Of a stretch of DNA of 64,000 bases, positions 16,076 through 24,688 are shown one piece after another. The first letter of the stretch is position 1. Each line of letters starts with the position of its first letter. This DNA comes from JAWKMZ01 sp041391965 (GTDB taxonomy: Bacteria > Bacteroidota > Bacteroidia > Flavobacteriales > Flavobacteriaceae). The notes beneath the pieces were generated by a model. That model saw only the letters and a list, made by a program, of their open reading frames with translations. It searched no databases and was not told where the DNA came from. The stretch is from contig JAWKMZ010000001.1 of NCBI GenBank assembly GCA_041391965.1, positions 535,307-599,306 of the forward strand, given 5' to 3'. Both the position numbers and the translations under genes were made by a program.

Positions 16076-18271
16076 ATGAAAGCACAACAGTTCTATTACG
16101 ATAACAAAATTGTAAAAAACTTCCTTTACGCAACCATATTTTGGGGTGTAGTTGGTATGTTAGTAGGATTACTTCTTGCCTTTTTGTTTTTATTTCCTAA
16201 TTTAACTGATGGCATTTCGTGGCTCAGTTTTGGACGTTTAAGACCATTACATACTAATGCTGTTGTTTTTGCATTTGTAGGCAATGCTATTTTTGCTGGT
16301 GTATACTACTCTTCACAACGTTTGCTCAAAGCAAGAATGTATAGTGATTTTTTAAGCAAACTAAACTTTTGGGGCTGGCAACTTATAATTGTTGGGGCTG
16401 CTATTACGCTTCCTTTAGGATATACCTCTTCAAAAGAATATGCCGAATTAGAATGGCCTTTTGATATTGCCATTGCTATTATTTGGATAGCTTTTGGTTG
16501 GAACTTAATTGGTACTATTATAAAACGTCGTCAACGCCATATGTATGTAGCTATCTGGTTCTATATAGGCACTTTTGTTACAGTTGCTGTTTTACATATT
16601 TTTAATAGTTTAGAATTGCCTGTAAGTGCTTTCAAAAGTTATTCAGTTTATGCGGGTGTTCAAGATGCCTTGGTACAATGGTGGTATGGACATAATGCAG
16701 TAGCATTTTTCTTAACAACACCGTTTTTAGGTTTAATGTATTATTTTGTACCAAAAGCTGCCAACAGACCAATCTATTCTTACAGACTTTCAATTATACA
16801 TTTCTGGTCATTGATCTTTATTTACATTTGGGCAGGACCACACCATTTATTGTACACAGCTTTACCAGAATGGGCTCAAAACTTAGGTGTCGCCTTTTCA
16901 GTGATGTTGTTAATGCCTTCTTGGGGAGGAATGATAAATGGGTTATTGACCTTACGTGGTGCTTGGGACAAAGTACGAACTGACGTTGTTTTAAAGTTTT
17001 TTGTTGTGGCATTAACAGGGTATGGTATGGCCACCTTTGAAGGCCCTTTGCTTTCACTTAAAAACGTAAATGCCATCGGACACTTTACTGATTGGATTAT
17101 TGCACACGTCCATGTTGGTGCTTTGGCATGGAATGGCTTTATGGCTTTTGGAATGATATATTGGTTAATTCCACGTTTATTCAAAACAAAACTTTATTCT
17201 TCAAAATTAGCCAATTTCCATTTCTGGATTGGAACCTTAGGTATTATCATGTACGCCCTTCCTTTATATGTGGCTGGTTTTACACAAGCTAGTATGTGGA
17301 AACAATTTAATCCAGATGGCACACTAATGTATGGTAACTTTTTAGAAACGGTTACTGAAATTATGCCAATGTATGCCATGAGAGCGGTTGGTGGTACACT
17401 TTATATTACTGGTATGCTTATATTGGTTTACAATATTATAGTTACCATCAAAAAATCGGGAGTTAAAGTTACAGATGAATTGGCTGAAGCTCCTGCCTTA
17501 GAGCATGTATCAAAAAGACGTGTTGCTGGCGAAGGATGGCATACATGGTTAGAACGTAAACCTGTTCAATTAAGCATTTTAGCTACTATAACTATTCTTA
17601 TTGGTGGTATTGTTCAAATAATTCCTACACTGATGGTCAAATCCAACATTCCAACCATTAGCAGTGTCAAACCTTATACACCATTAGAACTGGAAGGACG
17701 CGATATTTACATTCGTGAAGGTTGTGTTGGTTGTCACTCACAAATGATTCGCCCTTTTAGAAGTGAAGTAGAACGTTATGGTGATTATTCTAAAGCTGGA
17801 GAATATGTGTATGACCATCCATTTCTTTGGGGAAGTAAACGTACTGGACCTGATTTACATCGCGTTGGAGGGAAATATTCAGATAATTGGCACTTAAACC
17901 ATATGTACGATCCACAGAGTACCTCATCTGGTTCTATTATGCCAGGATATAAATGGATTATCAAAAACAAACTGGACAAATCTTTAACAGAAACCAAAAT
18001 GAAAGCTATGGTGTCTCTTGGTGTGCCATATACTGAAGACGAAATTGCAAATGCACAACAAAGTATGTTAGAACAAGGAACACAAATAGAAAAAAACCTA
18101 TATACTGATCCAGATTTTGCAGAAACTTATGAAGCCGATAAAAAATCGGGAGGCGGCACCTTTGTAGAAATGCGCAATAGAGAAATTGTTGCACTTATTG
18201 CCTACTTGCAAAGATTAGGTACTGATATTAAAATAAAAGATTTAGACACACCATCAACCTCACAAAATTAA
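16076..18271 (+). CDS. ccoNO: Cbb3-type cytochrome c oxidase, fused subunits I and II (CcoN-CcoO)
   Basis: Catalytic subunit of the high-affinity terminal oxidase, 731 residues. Residues ~1-480 are CcoN: about 12 helices with RPLHTNA (low-spin haem ligand), WWYGHNAV, GPHHLLYTALPEW (Cu-B histidines) and HVHVGALAWNGF (haem ligands). A linker and a membrane anchor (about 500-525) lead to a CcoO domain with a single haem c site C550-V-G-C553-H554 (GCVGCHSQMIRPF). CcoN and CcoO are separate proteins in Proteobacteria; the fusion is common in Bacteroidota. It reduces O2 to water with proton pumping. Confidence 0.95.
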   Translation: MKAQQFYYDNKIVKNFLYATIFWGVVGMLVGLLLAFLFLFPNLTDGISWLSFGRLRPLHTNAVVFAFVGNAIFAGVYYSSQRLLKARMYSDFLSKLNFWGWQLIIVGAAITLPLGYTSSKEYAELEWPFDIAIAIIWIAFGWNLIGTIIKRRQRHMYVAIWFYIGTFVTVAVLHIFNSLELPVSAFKSYSVYAGVQDALVQWWYGHNAVAFFLTTPFLGLMYYFVPKAANRPIYSYRLSIIHFWSLIFIYIWAGPHHLLYTALPEWAQNLGVAFSVMLLMPSWGGMINGLLTLRGAWDKVRTDVVLKFFVVALTGYGMATFEGPLLSLKNVNAIGHFTDWIIAHVHVGALAWNGFMAFGMIYWLIPRLFKTKLYSSKLANFHFWIGTLGIIMYALPLYVAGFTQASMWKQFNPDGTLMYGNFLETVTEIMPMYAMRAVGGTLYITGMLILVYNIIVTIKKSGVKVTDELAEAPALEHVSKRRVAGEGWHTWLERKPVQLSILATITILIGGIVQIIPTLMVKSNIPTISSVKPYTPLELEGRDIYIREGCVGCHSQMIRPFRSEVERYGDYSKAGEYVYDHPFLWGSKRTGPDLHRVGGKYSDNWHLNHMYDPQSTSSGSIMPGYKWIIKNKLDKSLTETKMKAMVSLGVPYTEDEIANAQQSMLEQGTQIEKNLYTDPDFAETYEADKKSGGGTFVEMRNREIVALIAYLQRLGTDIKIKDLDTPSTSQN

Positions 18272-18276
18272 TTGTT

Positions 18277-18468
18277 ATGCTAAAATTTGCTAAAAACTAT
18301 ATGGAAAGCATTGCAGGTATAGAAATATATCCTATCATATCATTGCTTATCTTTTTTATCTTTTTTGTGATCCTTTTTTGGTGGGTTTTTACTGCAAAAA
18401 AAGAGTACATCAATAGCGCAAGCCATATTCCTTTAGATACTAATAATTCAAATTCAACCGACCTATGA
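18277..18468 (+). CDS. ccoQ: CcoQ-like small cbb3 oxidase subunit
   Basis: A 63-residue protein with one transmembrane helix (about 20-42, rich in Phe/Ile) and a short polar tail with KKEYINSASHIPLD. Size, topology and position between ccoNO and ccoP identify it as CcoQ/FixQ; the sequence itself is weakly conserved. It overlaps the ccoP start by 4 bp (ATGA), so the two are translationally coupled. Confidence 0.8.
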   Translation: MLKFAKNYMESIAGIEIYPIISLLIFFIFFVILFWWVFTAKKEYINSASHIPLDTNNSNSTDL

Positions 18469-19370
18469 AACCAAACATTCCATCTTGGTTAAGAATTCCA
18501 ATCCTATTTTTTGCCATCTTAGGGCTTATAGAGTTTTTTGTAGATTCTGGCAATCAACCAGCATTAATGAAGCAACCATTAATCATGCTGTTTTTGTTGT
18601 TAATATTACTTATTATAATAGGTATTGATGCTGTTGTTGGTGCAATGGACTCCATTTTATATCAAAGCTTAGATGCAGAAGCAAAAGCACTTTATAAAGC
18701 AAAAAAAGAGAAAACACCAAAATTTATAACTTGGCTTCAAAAAACGTTTAAAAAATTAGGTGGTGTAAGATCCTTACAAGAAGAACATGAAATTGTAATG
18801 GATCACAACTATGATGGCATTCAAGAATTAGATAATAATCTTCCACCTTGGTGGAAATATGGTTTTTACGCCTCTATTATTTTTGCTATCGTTTATATGT
18901 TAAAATATGAAGTGTTTAATGCCGATAACCAATATGATGAATTAGATACTGAATACGCTGAAGCCAAAGCAGCTATTGAAATCTACAAAAAAAATGCAAA
19001 AGATTTAGTGGATTTCAATACGGTTGAAGTATTGACCGATGCTTCAGATTTAGGCAACGGGAAAAAAATATTTGAAGAAAACTGCGTTGCTTGCCATAAA
19101 ATGGATGGTGGTGGTGGCATTGGTCCAAACTTAACTGACAACCATTGGATTTTAGGTGGTGGCATTAAACATGTATTTAAAACAATTTCTGAAGGTGGTC
19201 GTGACGGAAAAGGAATGATTGCTTGGTCAAAAAACGGATTAAAACCCTTAGAAATTGCCCAAGTAGCCAGCTATGTTCTACAATTTCAAGGTACAACACC
19301 AGCAGAACCAAAAGCAGCAGAAGGAGATATAATTTGGCCAGAAAAAACACCGTCAGCTGAAAATCAATAA
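18465..19370 (+). CDS. ccoP: Cbb3 oxidase subunit III, mono-haem form (CcoP)
   Basis: Membrane cytochrome c of 301 residues. The N terminus carries two hydrophobic helices (about 10-26 and 37-60), a third anchor follows (about 130-147) after the PPWWKYGFY segment typical of CcoP, and then one cytochrome c domain with CVACH (near 209-213) and GIGPNL. Canonical CcoP has two haem c motifs; only one is present here, although overall length is normal. It passes electrons from soluble cytochrome c to the CcoO domain. Overlaps ccoQ by 4 bp. Confidence 0.9.
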   Translation: MKPNIPSWLRIPILFFAILGLIEFFVDSGNQPALMKQPLIMLFLLLILLIIIGIDAVVGAMDSILYQSLDAEAKALYKAKKEKTPKFITWLQKTFKKLGGVRSLQEEHEIVMDHNYDGIQELDNNLPPWWKYGFYASIIFAIVYMLKYEVFNADNQYDELDTEYAEAKAAIEIYKKNAKDLVDFNTVEVLTDASDLGNGKKIFEENCVACHKMDGGGGIGPNLTDNHWILGGGIKHVFKTISEGGRDGKGMIAWSKNGLKPLEIAQVASYVLQFQGTTPAEPKAAEGDIIWPEKTPSAENQ

Positions 19371-19423
19371 AATAAATCTCAAATTTAAAATAATTAGACA
19401 CTTTGTACCAAGGTTAAAATAAA

Positions 19424-20848
19424 ATGGAAGTCCCAGAAAACGAAACATTTAGAGATACCATTGGCACCATAAATGATGAAGGTGGACGCGCTTGGATATA
19501 CCCAAAAAAACCAAGTGGCAGACTTTACAATTACCGTAAAATAGTAAGCTACGTATTGCTTATATTTTTATTTGCGGCACCTTTTGTAAAAATAAATGGC
19601 AACCAATTTTTGATGTTCAATATTTTGGAACGTCGTTTTAATGTTTTTGGTTTACCTTTTTGGCCCCAAGATTTCTATCTGTTTGTTATATCCATGCTTA
19701 TTGGGGTTATTTTTATTGCATTGTTTACTGTGAGTTTTGGACGCGTATTTTGTGGATGGATTTGCCCTCAAACCATTTTTATGGAAATGGTTTTTAGACG
19801 CATTGAATATTGGATTGAAGGCGACCGAAACAAACAACGCAAATTAGATAGTCAAGAATGGAATGCCGAAAAAATAAAAAAACGCGCCTTAAAATGGTTC
19901 ATCTTTTTAATCGTTTCCTTTTTAATTGCTAATATTTTTTTAGCCTATTTAATAGGAAGTGACAAACTTTTAAGCTACATAACAGAAAACCCTTTAGACC
20001 ATTTAGGTACTTTATTTCCACTTATTATTTTTACTGCAGTATTCTATTTTGTATTCGCTTGGTTTAGAGAACAAGTCTGCATTATCGCTTGTCCTTATGG
20101 CAGATTGCAAAGTGTACTACTCGATAACAAATCTATTGTTGTGGCATATGACCATAAACGGGGGGAAGGCGAAAATGGTAGAAAGAAATTTAGAAAAAAT
20201 GAAGATAGAGCCGCTTTAGGTCATGGCGATTGCATTGATTGCTTACAATGTGTACACGTATGTCCTACAGGAATTGATATTAGAAATGGAACACAATTAG
20301 AATGTGTCAATTGCACCGCTTGTATTGATGAATGCGATCACATTATGGAAAGCATCAACTTGCCAAAAGGCTTAATTCGTTATGCAAGCGAAGATGAAAT
20401 TGAAAAGAAAGAAAAGTTTAAGCTCACCGCAAGAATGAAAGGCTACATTGCTGTATTAGCCATTTTAACAGGTGTTTTTATTGGTTTACTATTATTGCGT
20501 AATGATGTTGAAGCAACCATATTAAGGCTTCCAGGACAATTGTATGAGCATAAAGAAGGAAGCATTATCAGCAACGTTTTTACCTACAAATTAGTAAATA
20601 AAACTACAAAAGACATTGATAATATCAGCTTTAAACTCAGAAAATATAAAGGTGTCATCAAACCAGTATCATCGTCTAATAATTTAATAGTACCTGCACA
20701 AAATTTGGCACAAGGCACTTTGTTTATTGAAATCAATAAAAATGATTTGTCTGGCGATAAAAATAAATTAAGAATTGACGTGTACAGCAATGATAAGTTG
20801 ATAGAAACCACAACCGTCAACTTTTTAGGACCAAGAAGTTATAATTAA
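19424..20848 (+). CDS. ccoG: Cbb3 oxidase accessory protein CcoG (4Fe-4S, polyferredoxin-like)
   Basis: Membrane Fe-S protein of 474 residues. Several helices (about 40-60, 85-105, 160-180, 195-215 and 340-360) surround cysteine motifs: CGWICPQTIF near the second helix, IIACPYGR, then two 4Fe-4S ferredoxin motifs (CIDCLQCVHVCP and CVNCTACIDECD). The C-terminal ~110 residues form the periplasmic Ig-like domain of CcoG. The family is implicated in copper reduction and delivery for cbb3 assembly. It is followed by ccoH at 13 bp. Confidence 0.93.
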   Translation: MEVPENETFRDTIGTINDEGGRAWIYPKKPSGRLYNYRKIVSYVLLIFLFAAPFVKINGNQFLMFNILERRFNVFGLPFWPQDFYLFVISMLIGVIFIALFTVSFGRVFCGWICPQTIFMEMVFRRIEYWIEGDRNKQRKLDSQEWNAEKIKKRALKWFIFLIVSFLIANIFLAYLIGSDKLLSYITENPLDHLGTLFPLIIFTAVFYFVFAWFREQVCIIACPYGRLQSVLLDNKSIVVAYDHKRGEGENGRKKFRKNEDRAALGHGDCIDCLQCVHVCPTGIDIRNGTQLECVNCTACIDECDHIMESINLPKGLIRYASEDEIEKKEKFKLTARMKGYIAVLAILTGVFIGLLLLRNDVEATILRLPGQLYEHKEGSIISNVFTYKLVNKTTKDIDNISFKLRKYKGVIKPVSSSNNLIVPAQNLAQGTLFIEINKNDLSGDKNKLRIDVYSNDKLIETTTVNFLGPRSYN

Positions 20849-20861
20849 AAAATAAAGACTT

Positions 20862-21308
20862 ATGAAATTTAATTGGGGAACAGGAATTGTGTTAGCTTTT
20901 GTAGGCTTTATTAGCTTTATCATGTATTTTATAATTGCAATGAATACAAATAAAAAATATGATTTTGATTTAGTTACTGAAGATTATTATAAACAAGAAC
21001 TCGATTTTCAAAACGATATCAATAAGCAAAACAACGCTAAAGATCTCACTGAAAACATCACATGGGAAAAAACAAAAGACGGTTTGCTCATCATATTTCC
21101 AAAAAACATAGAGGTTAATAGCATCACTGGCAGAGTGTTCCTATACAGGCCGTCTAATAAGCAATTAGATTTTGAAACCTCCATTTCACTGTCTAACCAC
21201 AATTTGCTCATACCTGACAAACGCTTGTTAGATGGTCGTTGGAACCTTAAAGTTGACTGGCAATATAATGGAAACTCTTATCTTTACAAAAAAGAAATTC
21301 ATTATTAA
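20862..21308 (+). CDS. ccoH: FixH/CcoH-family protein
   Basis: A 148-residue protein with one N-terminal membrane helix (about 6-27), the conserved KYDFDLVTEDYYKQELDFQ segment and a periplasmic beta-rich domain ending in an R-W-x-L-K motif. FixH/CcoH is an assembly factor of cbb3 oxidases that associates with subunit complexes. The next start codon follows immediately after its stop. Confidence 0.9.
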   Translation: MKFNWGTGIVLAFVGFISFIMYFIIAMNTNKKYDFDLVTEDYYKQELDFQNDINKQNNAKDLTENITWEKTKDGLLIIFPKNIEVNSITGRVFLYRPSNKQLDFETSISLSNHNLLIPDKRLLDGRWNLKVDWQYNGNSYLYKKEIHY

Positions 21309-22010
21309 ATGCTTTGGTCAGCCCTTATGTTTGGCTTATTAGGAAGTTTTCACTGTGTTGGCATGTGTGGGCCAATTGCCTTCATGTTGCCAGTTGACAG
21401 AACCAATTCTTTTAGAAAAATAACCCAGATTTTCACCTATCATTTTGGTCGATTATTAGCTTATAGCATTATTGGTTTGGTGTTTGGTTTGGTTGGAAAA
21501 GGCTTATACATTTTTGGTTTTCAACAACAATTATCCATCTTTATTGGTGTGTTAATGATTGTTATTGTACTTATTCCAACACAATTCTTTAACAGATATA
21601 ATTTCTCTAAGCCTATTTATAAATTAATCTCTAAAGTTAAATCAGCTTTAGGAAAATCTTTAAAGAAAAAAACAGCTGATACGTTTTTAACCATTGGGTT
21701 TTTAAACGGATTTTTGCCTTGTGGCTTGGTATATATGGCTATTTTTGCCTCTTTAACCATGCAAAATGCAATTGGAGGAAGTCTATATATGGCCTTGTTT
21801 GGCTTAGGTACCATTCCGTTAATGACAACCGCTATTTATTTAGGCAAATTTTTAAACACAACCCTAAAACAACGCATTCAAAAAGCCATTCCAATTTTTG
21901 TTATTATTATAGGATTGTGGTTTATTATTCGCGGTTTAGGTCTTGGCATTCCTTACATGTCGCCTACTCCAATTATTGATGCTGCTTCAAGTCAAATAGA
22001 GTGCTATTAA
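21309..22010 (+). CDS. SafE/TauE-type (DsbD-like) membrane protein of the cbb3 cluster
   Basis: Inner-membrane protein of 233 residues with about six helices. It starts with the motif GSFHCVGMCGP and has FLNGFLPCGLVYMA in the second half, the two-cysteine pattern of the 'urease accessory/SafE-like' DsbD-related family found at the end of cco clusters. Family proteins are named sulfite exporter TauE/SafE, but the cysteine pattern and context suggest thiol or copper handling during oxidase assembly (inference). It begins directly after the ccoH stop and is the last gene of the cluster. Confidence 0.82.
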   Translation: MLWSALMFGLLGSFHCVGMCGPIAFMLPVDRTNSFRKITQIFTYHFGRLLAYSIIGLVFGLVGKGLYIFGFQQQLSIFIGVLMIVIVLIPTQFFNRYNFSKPIYKLISKVKSALGKSLKKKTADTFLTIGFLNGFLPCGLVYMAIFASLTMQNAIGGSLYMALFGLGTIPLMTTAIYLGKFLNTTLKQRIQKAIPIFVIIIGLWFIIRGLGLGIPYMSPTPIIDAASSQIECY

Positions 22011-22044
22011 TTTTAAATACTTGAAAATGAAACTTATTTAAATA

Positions 22045-22058
22045 AGATAAATTTATCC
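22045..22058. promoter_or_regulatory. Predicted Rrf2 operator before its own gene
   Basis: AGATAAATTTATCC is a near-perfect palindrome, alike in length and arms to the GGATAA-TT-TTATCC site before ric. It lies about 19 bp upstream of the -7 element TAAATTTG at 22077-22084, so it would cover the -33 region and fit autorepression. Confidence 0.62.
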
Positions 22059-22076
22059 TATTTAAAAATTTTATTG

Positions 22077-22084
22077 TAAATTTG
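22077..22084 (+). promoter_or_regulatory. -7 element (TAAATTTG) of the Rrf2 regulator gene
   Basis: An exact TAnnTTTG match, 21 bp before the ATG at 22106. A TTG start at 22082 would fall inside this box, which supports the ATG. Confidence 0.6.
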
Positions 22085-22105
22085 TCTTCTAATTACTATT
22101 TATAT

Positions 22106-22540
22106 ATGTTTTCAAAAGCTTGCGAATACGGAATTAAAGCGTCTATTTATATCGCTTCCAACTCTTACGAAAACAAGCGTGTAAGCTTAAAGGAGATTGC
22201 AAAAAGTATAGATTCTCCTGTGGCATTTACGGCAAAAATTCTTCAAGATTTAGTAAGACACAATATTATCAATTCTGTCAAAGGAGCGCATGGTGGTTTT
22301 GAAATAGAAAAAGATTATATCAAATACATTAAACTATCACAAATTGTTGAAGCCATTGATGGCGACCAAATTTACAATGGTTGTGGTTTGGGTTTGCACA
22401 TCTGTGACGAGGCACACCCTTGTCCTGTGCACGATCAGTTTAAAACCATTAGAAATGAATTAAAACACATGTTAGAAAACACCAATATTGAACAATTGGC
22501 TTTAGATATTAAATCTGGAGTTAGCTTTTTAAAAGTCTAA
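22106..22540 (+). CDS. Rrf2-family Fe-S regulator (NsrR/IscR-like)
   Basis: Winged-helix regulator of 144 residues from the ATG at 22106. Layout: helix-turn-helix with recognition segment (about 27-55), wing with VKGAHGGFEI (58-67) and a C-terminal cysteine loop. Three cysteines C93, C100 and C106 (C-x6-C-x5-C) match the cluster ligands of NsrR and IscR in position, and the following HPCPVHDQF segment is typical. It probably senses NO or Fe-S status. It precedes ric (Fe-S repair), and similar palindromes lie before its own gene, before ric and at nirK, which favours an NsrR-like role over IscR; this is inference. Confidence 0.85.
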   Translation: MFSKACEYGIKASIYIASNSYENKRVSLKEIAKSIDSPVAFTAKILQDLVRHNIINSVKGAHGGFEIEKDYIKYIKLSQIVEAIDGDQIYNGCGLGLHICDEAHPCPVHDQFKTIRNELKHMLENTNIEQLALDIKSGVSFLKV

Positions 22541-22559
22541 AAAAAATTAATTATAAACA

Positions 22560-22573
22560 GGATAATTTTATCC
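22560..22573. promoter_or_regulatory. Predicted Rrf2 operator before ric
   Basis: A perfect 14-bp palindrome GGATAATTTTATCC in the 49-bp gap between the Rrf2 gene and ric. No exact TAnnTTTG lies beside it, so the ric promoter itself is not resolved. Confidence 0.68.
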
Positions 22574-22589
22574 GAAATAACCATTACTT

Positions 22590-23321
22590 ATGGAAACACT
22601 ACATAAAAATTCAGAAAAACAAATCGGCCAATTTGTAGCCGAAGATTACAGAACAGCTTCCGTATTTACTAAATATGGCATCGATTTTTGCTGTAAAGGC
22701 GATAGAACCATTGAAGAAGTTTGCGACAAAAAAAACATTGACAGTGCTGAATTGATTTCAGAACTTGATGCTATTTTAAACGCTTCTACCAACCAAAGTA
22801 TTGATTACAAATCTTGGCCCTTGGATTTATTAGCAGAATACATTGAAAAAAAACACCACAGATACGTAGAAGAAAAAACACCCATTATACGTCAGTTTTT
22901 AGACAAACTTTGCAAAGTTCATGGCGAAAGACATCCTGAGTTGTTTGAAATAAACGCCTTATTTATTGCAACCTCAAGAGCTTTAGGTGCTCATATGAAA
23001 AAGGAAGAATTAATTTTATTCCCTTTTATCAAAAAAATGGTAAAAGCAAAAATAGATGGAACACCAATTCAATCGCCTCAATTTGAGACTATTGAAAGTC
23101 CAATTACCATGATGAAACAAGATCACGAAGATGAAGGTGAACGCTTTAGAAAAATAGTTGAGCTAACTGATAATTACACTCCACCTTCTGATGCTTGCAA
23201 CACTTACAAAGTAACCTTTGCAATGCTTGATGAGTTTGAAAAAGATTTGCACTTGCACATTCATTTAGAAAACAATATACTATTTCCAGAAGCTATCAAA
23301 CTGGAACAAAAATTTGATTAA
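22590..23321 (+). CDS. ric: Iron-sulfur cluster repair di-iron protein
   Basis: Cytoplasmic protein of 243 residues that restores Fe-S clusters damaged by NO or peroxide (YtfE/ScdA/NorA family). The N-terminal ScdA domain (about 8-55) has the F-C-C-K motif (GIDFCCKGDRTI). The hemerythrin-like domain (about 80-240) has the metal ligands in KKHHRYVEE, GAHMKKEE, MKQDHEDEGERF and LHIHLENNILFPE. It sits 50 bp after the Rrf2 gene, with a predicted operator between them. Confidence 0.93.
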   Translation: METLHKNSEKQIGQFVAEDYRTASVFTKYGIDFCCKGDRTIEEVCDKKNIDSAELISELDAILNASTNQSIDYKSWPLDLLAEYIEKKHHRYVEEKTPIIRQFLDKLCKVHGERHPELFEINALFIATSRALGAHMKKEELILFPFIKKMVKAKIDGTPIQSPQFETIESPITMMKQDHEDEGERFRKIVELTDNYTPPSDACNTYKVTFAMLDEFEKDLHLHIHLENNILFPEAIKLEQKFD

Positions 23322-23332
23322 TATTTGGTTTG

Positions 23333-23444
23333 AAGAGACACTTCTTGAAGTTACTTAACCTACTGTAATAACCTCTATTTTTTGAGAGGGAAATAGAAAG
23401 CATTACATCATTAAGAAACTAAAAAAAGAAGTGTCTCTTTTTTT
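23333..23444 (+). terminator. Large terminator-like hairpin with a structured loop
   Basis: A perfect 14-bp inverted repeat (AAGAGACACTTCTT at 23333-23346 and AAGAAGTGTCTCTT at 23426-23439), followed by a T-run, lies directly after the ric stop. The arms are 79 nt apart, and the loop holds an inner hairpin CCTCT/AGAGG (about 23373-23389). It can act as the ric terminator, but the long ordered loop is unusual and could be a 3'-derived small RNA. Confidence 0.65.
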
Positions 23445-23454
23445 AAACTAATAC

Positions 23455-23462
23455 TATCTTTG
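23455..23462 (+). promoter_or_regulatory. -7 element (TATCTTTG) of the oxidase-like/hemerythrin operon
   Basis: An exact TAnnTTTG match, 20 bp before the start codon at 23483. No FNR-like box lies at the usual distance. Confidence 0.55.
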
Positions 23463-23482
23463 TAGTCTTAAGTAAAATTTTA

Positions 23483-24688
23483 ATGCAAAAAAAACTAATT
23501 GTTGTAAGCCTTTTCAACTTTTTAGTTGCTGCACTTATGGGTTTAACATTGCGTTATGTTTACATCAATCCCATAGATGTCAATTACGGGTTTTTAATGC
23601 ACGCACACTCGCATGTTGCCATGTTGGGTTGGGTGTATTTAGCACTTTATGTTTTAATAGTTCATTATTTTATTCCAGATAAGAAACCGGTTTTCACTCG
23701 GTTATTTTGGTTTACGGAAATTGCTGTGATAGGCATGATGCTCAGTTTTCCAATACAAGGCTATGCAGCCATTTCCATTTCATTTTCTGCACTCCATATT
23801 TTTTGTAGCTATTACTTTGCTTACTTGGTTTGGAAACACCATAAAGTAAACACATTACCAACTCGTTATTTGTTAAAAGCATCGCTCATTTTTATGCTTT
23901 TATCTACCATTGGTGTTTTGAGTTTAGGTCTTATTGTTGCTAAATTAGGTTCAGATGCCGCTTTGTATCAAATTGCCATACAGTTTTTTCTACACTTTCA
24001 ATTTAATGGTTGGTTTTTAATTGCTGTTTTAGCATTGTTTATCAATCAATTTCAAATTCAAAATATCAAACTGTTTAAACGTTTTTTTGTATTTCTTATT
24101 TTGGCAACCACTTTCACTTTAGGGCTCCCTGTAAGTTGGTTTGCTTATCATTCTTTTTTATTGATTATCAATGGTTTTGGTGTGTTGATGCAATTATTAG
24201 CGCTGTGGTATTTTATAAAATTGATACAGCCTTTTATGAATAATTTTTGGAGCCAAATCCCTAAACTTTTAAAGTTGATGTATGGGTTTGCAATTAGCAA
24301 CTTTATTTTAAAGATTGTGTTGCAAAGTGCTTCAATTATCCCAGAAATAGCTCATATTAGCCACTTATACAGAAATTTTGTAATTGGTTTTATACATTTA
24401 ACGATGTTAGGTTGTGTCAGCGGATTTTTATTCGCCTTTTTATTGCAAAGTGTTTTAGCAAACGTAAAAAGCACCTTTTTGAACTTAGGCATTTATAGTT
24501 TTATCCTTGGGTTTTTATTGACCGAACTCCTTTTATTTATTCAAGGCCTTTTATTTTATTTTGAAATTGGGATGATACCCAACTATTATCTCATTTTATT
24601 TATAAGTAGCATTTTTTTGCCATTAGGCATTTTTATTTTTTTAACTCAAATTGTAAAACATGAATCCAAAACCACAAAAACGACATAA
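23483..24688 (+). CDS. Multi-pass membrane protein resembling haem-copper oxidase subunit I
   Basis: Inner-membrane protein of 401 residues with about 11-12 hydrophobic helices. Histidines are placed inside or at the ends of helices: H40/H42/H44 (MHAHSHVAMLGW), H61, H105, H171 (FFLHFQFNGWF), H223 and H305 (FIHLTMLG). This recalls haem-copper oxidase/NO-reductase subunit I or NnrS-like proteins, but the order of motifs does not match canonical CcoN or NorB. Bacteroidota proteins of this type are usually labelled uncharacterised or cytochrome oxidase subunit I-like. A role in NO handling is inferred from its position between ric and a hemerythrin. Its end overlaps the next gene by 29 bp. Confidence 0.7.
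   Translation: MQKKLIVVSLFNFLVAALMGLTLRYVYINPIDVNYGFLMHAHSHVAMLGWVYLALYVLIVHYFIPDKKPVFTRLFWFTEIAVIGMMLSFPIQGYAAISISFSALHIFCSYYFAYLVWKHHKVNTLPTRYLLKASLIFMLLSTIGVLSLGLIVAKLGSDAALYQIAIQFFLHFQFNGWFLIAVLALFINQFQIQNIKLFKRFFVFLILATTFTLGLPVSWFAYHSFLLIINGFGVLMQLLALWYFIKLIQPFMNNFWSQIPKLLKLMYGFAISNFILKIVLQSASIIPEIAHISHLYRNFVIGFIHLTMLGCVSGFLFAFLLQSVLANVKSTFLNLGIYSFILGFLLTELLLFIQGLLFYFEIGMIPNYYLILFISSIFLPLGIFIFLTQIVKHESKTTKTT

Noticed and set aside
16818..18194. Several minus-strand ORFs of 60-100 codons opposite ccoNO
   Set aside because: They lie antisense to a fully conserved oxidase gene and show no recognisable motif; they are shadows of codon bias.
22082..22105. TTG start for the Rrf2 regulator
   Set aside because: It falls within the predicted -7 element, and the ATG at 22106 gives the normal family N terminus MFSKACEYG.
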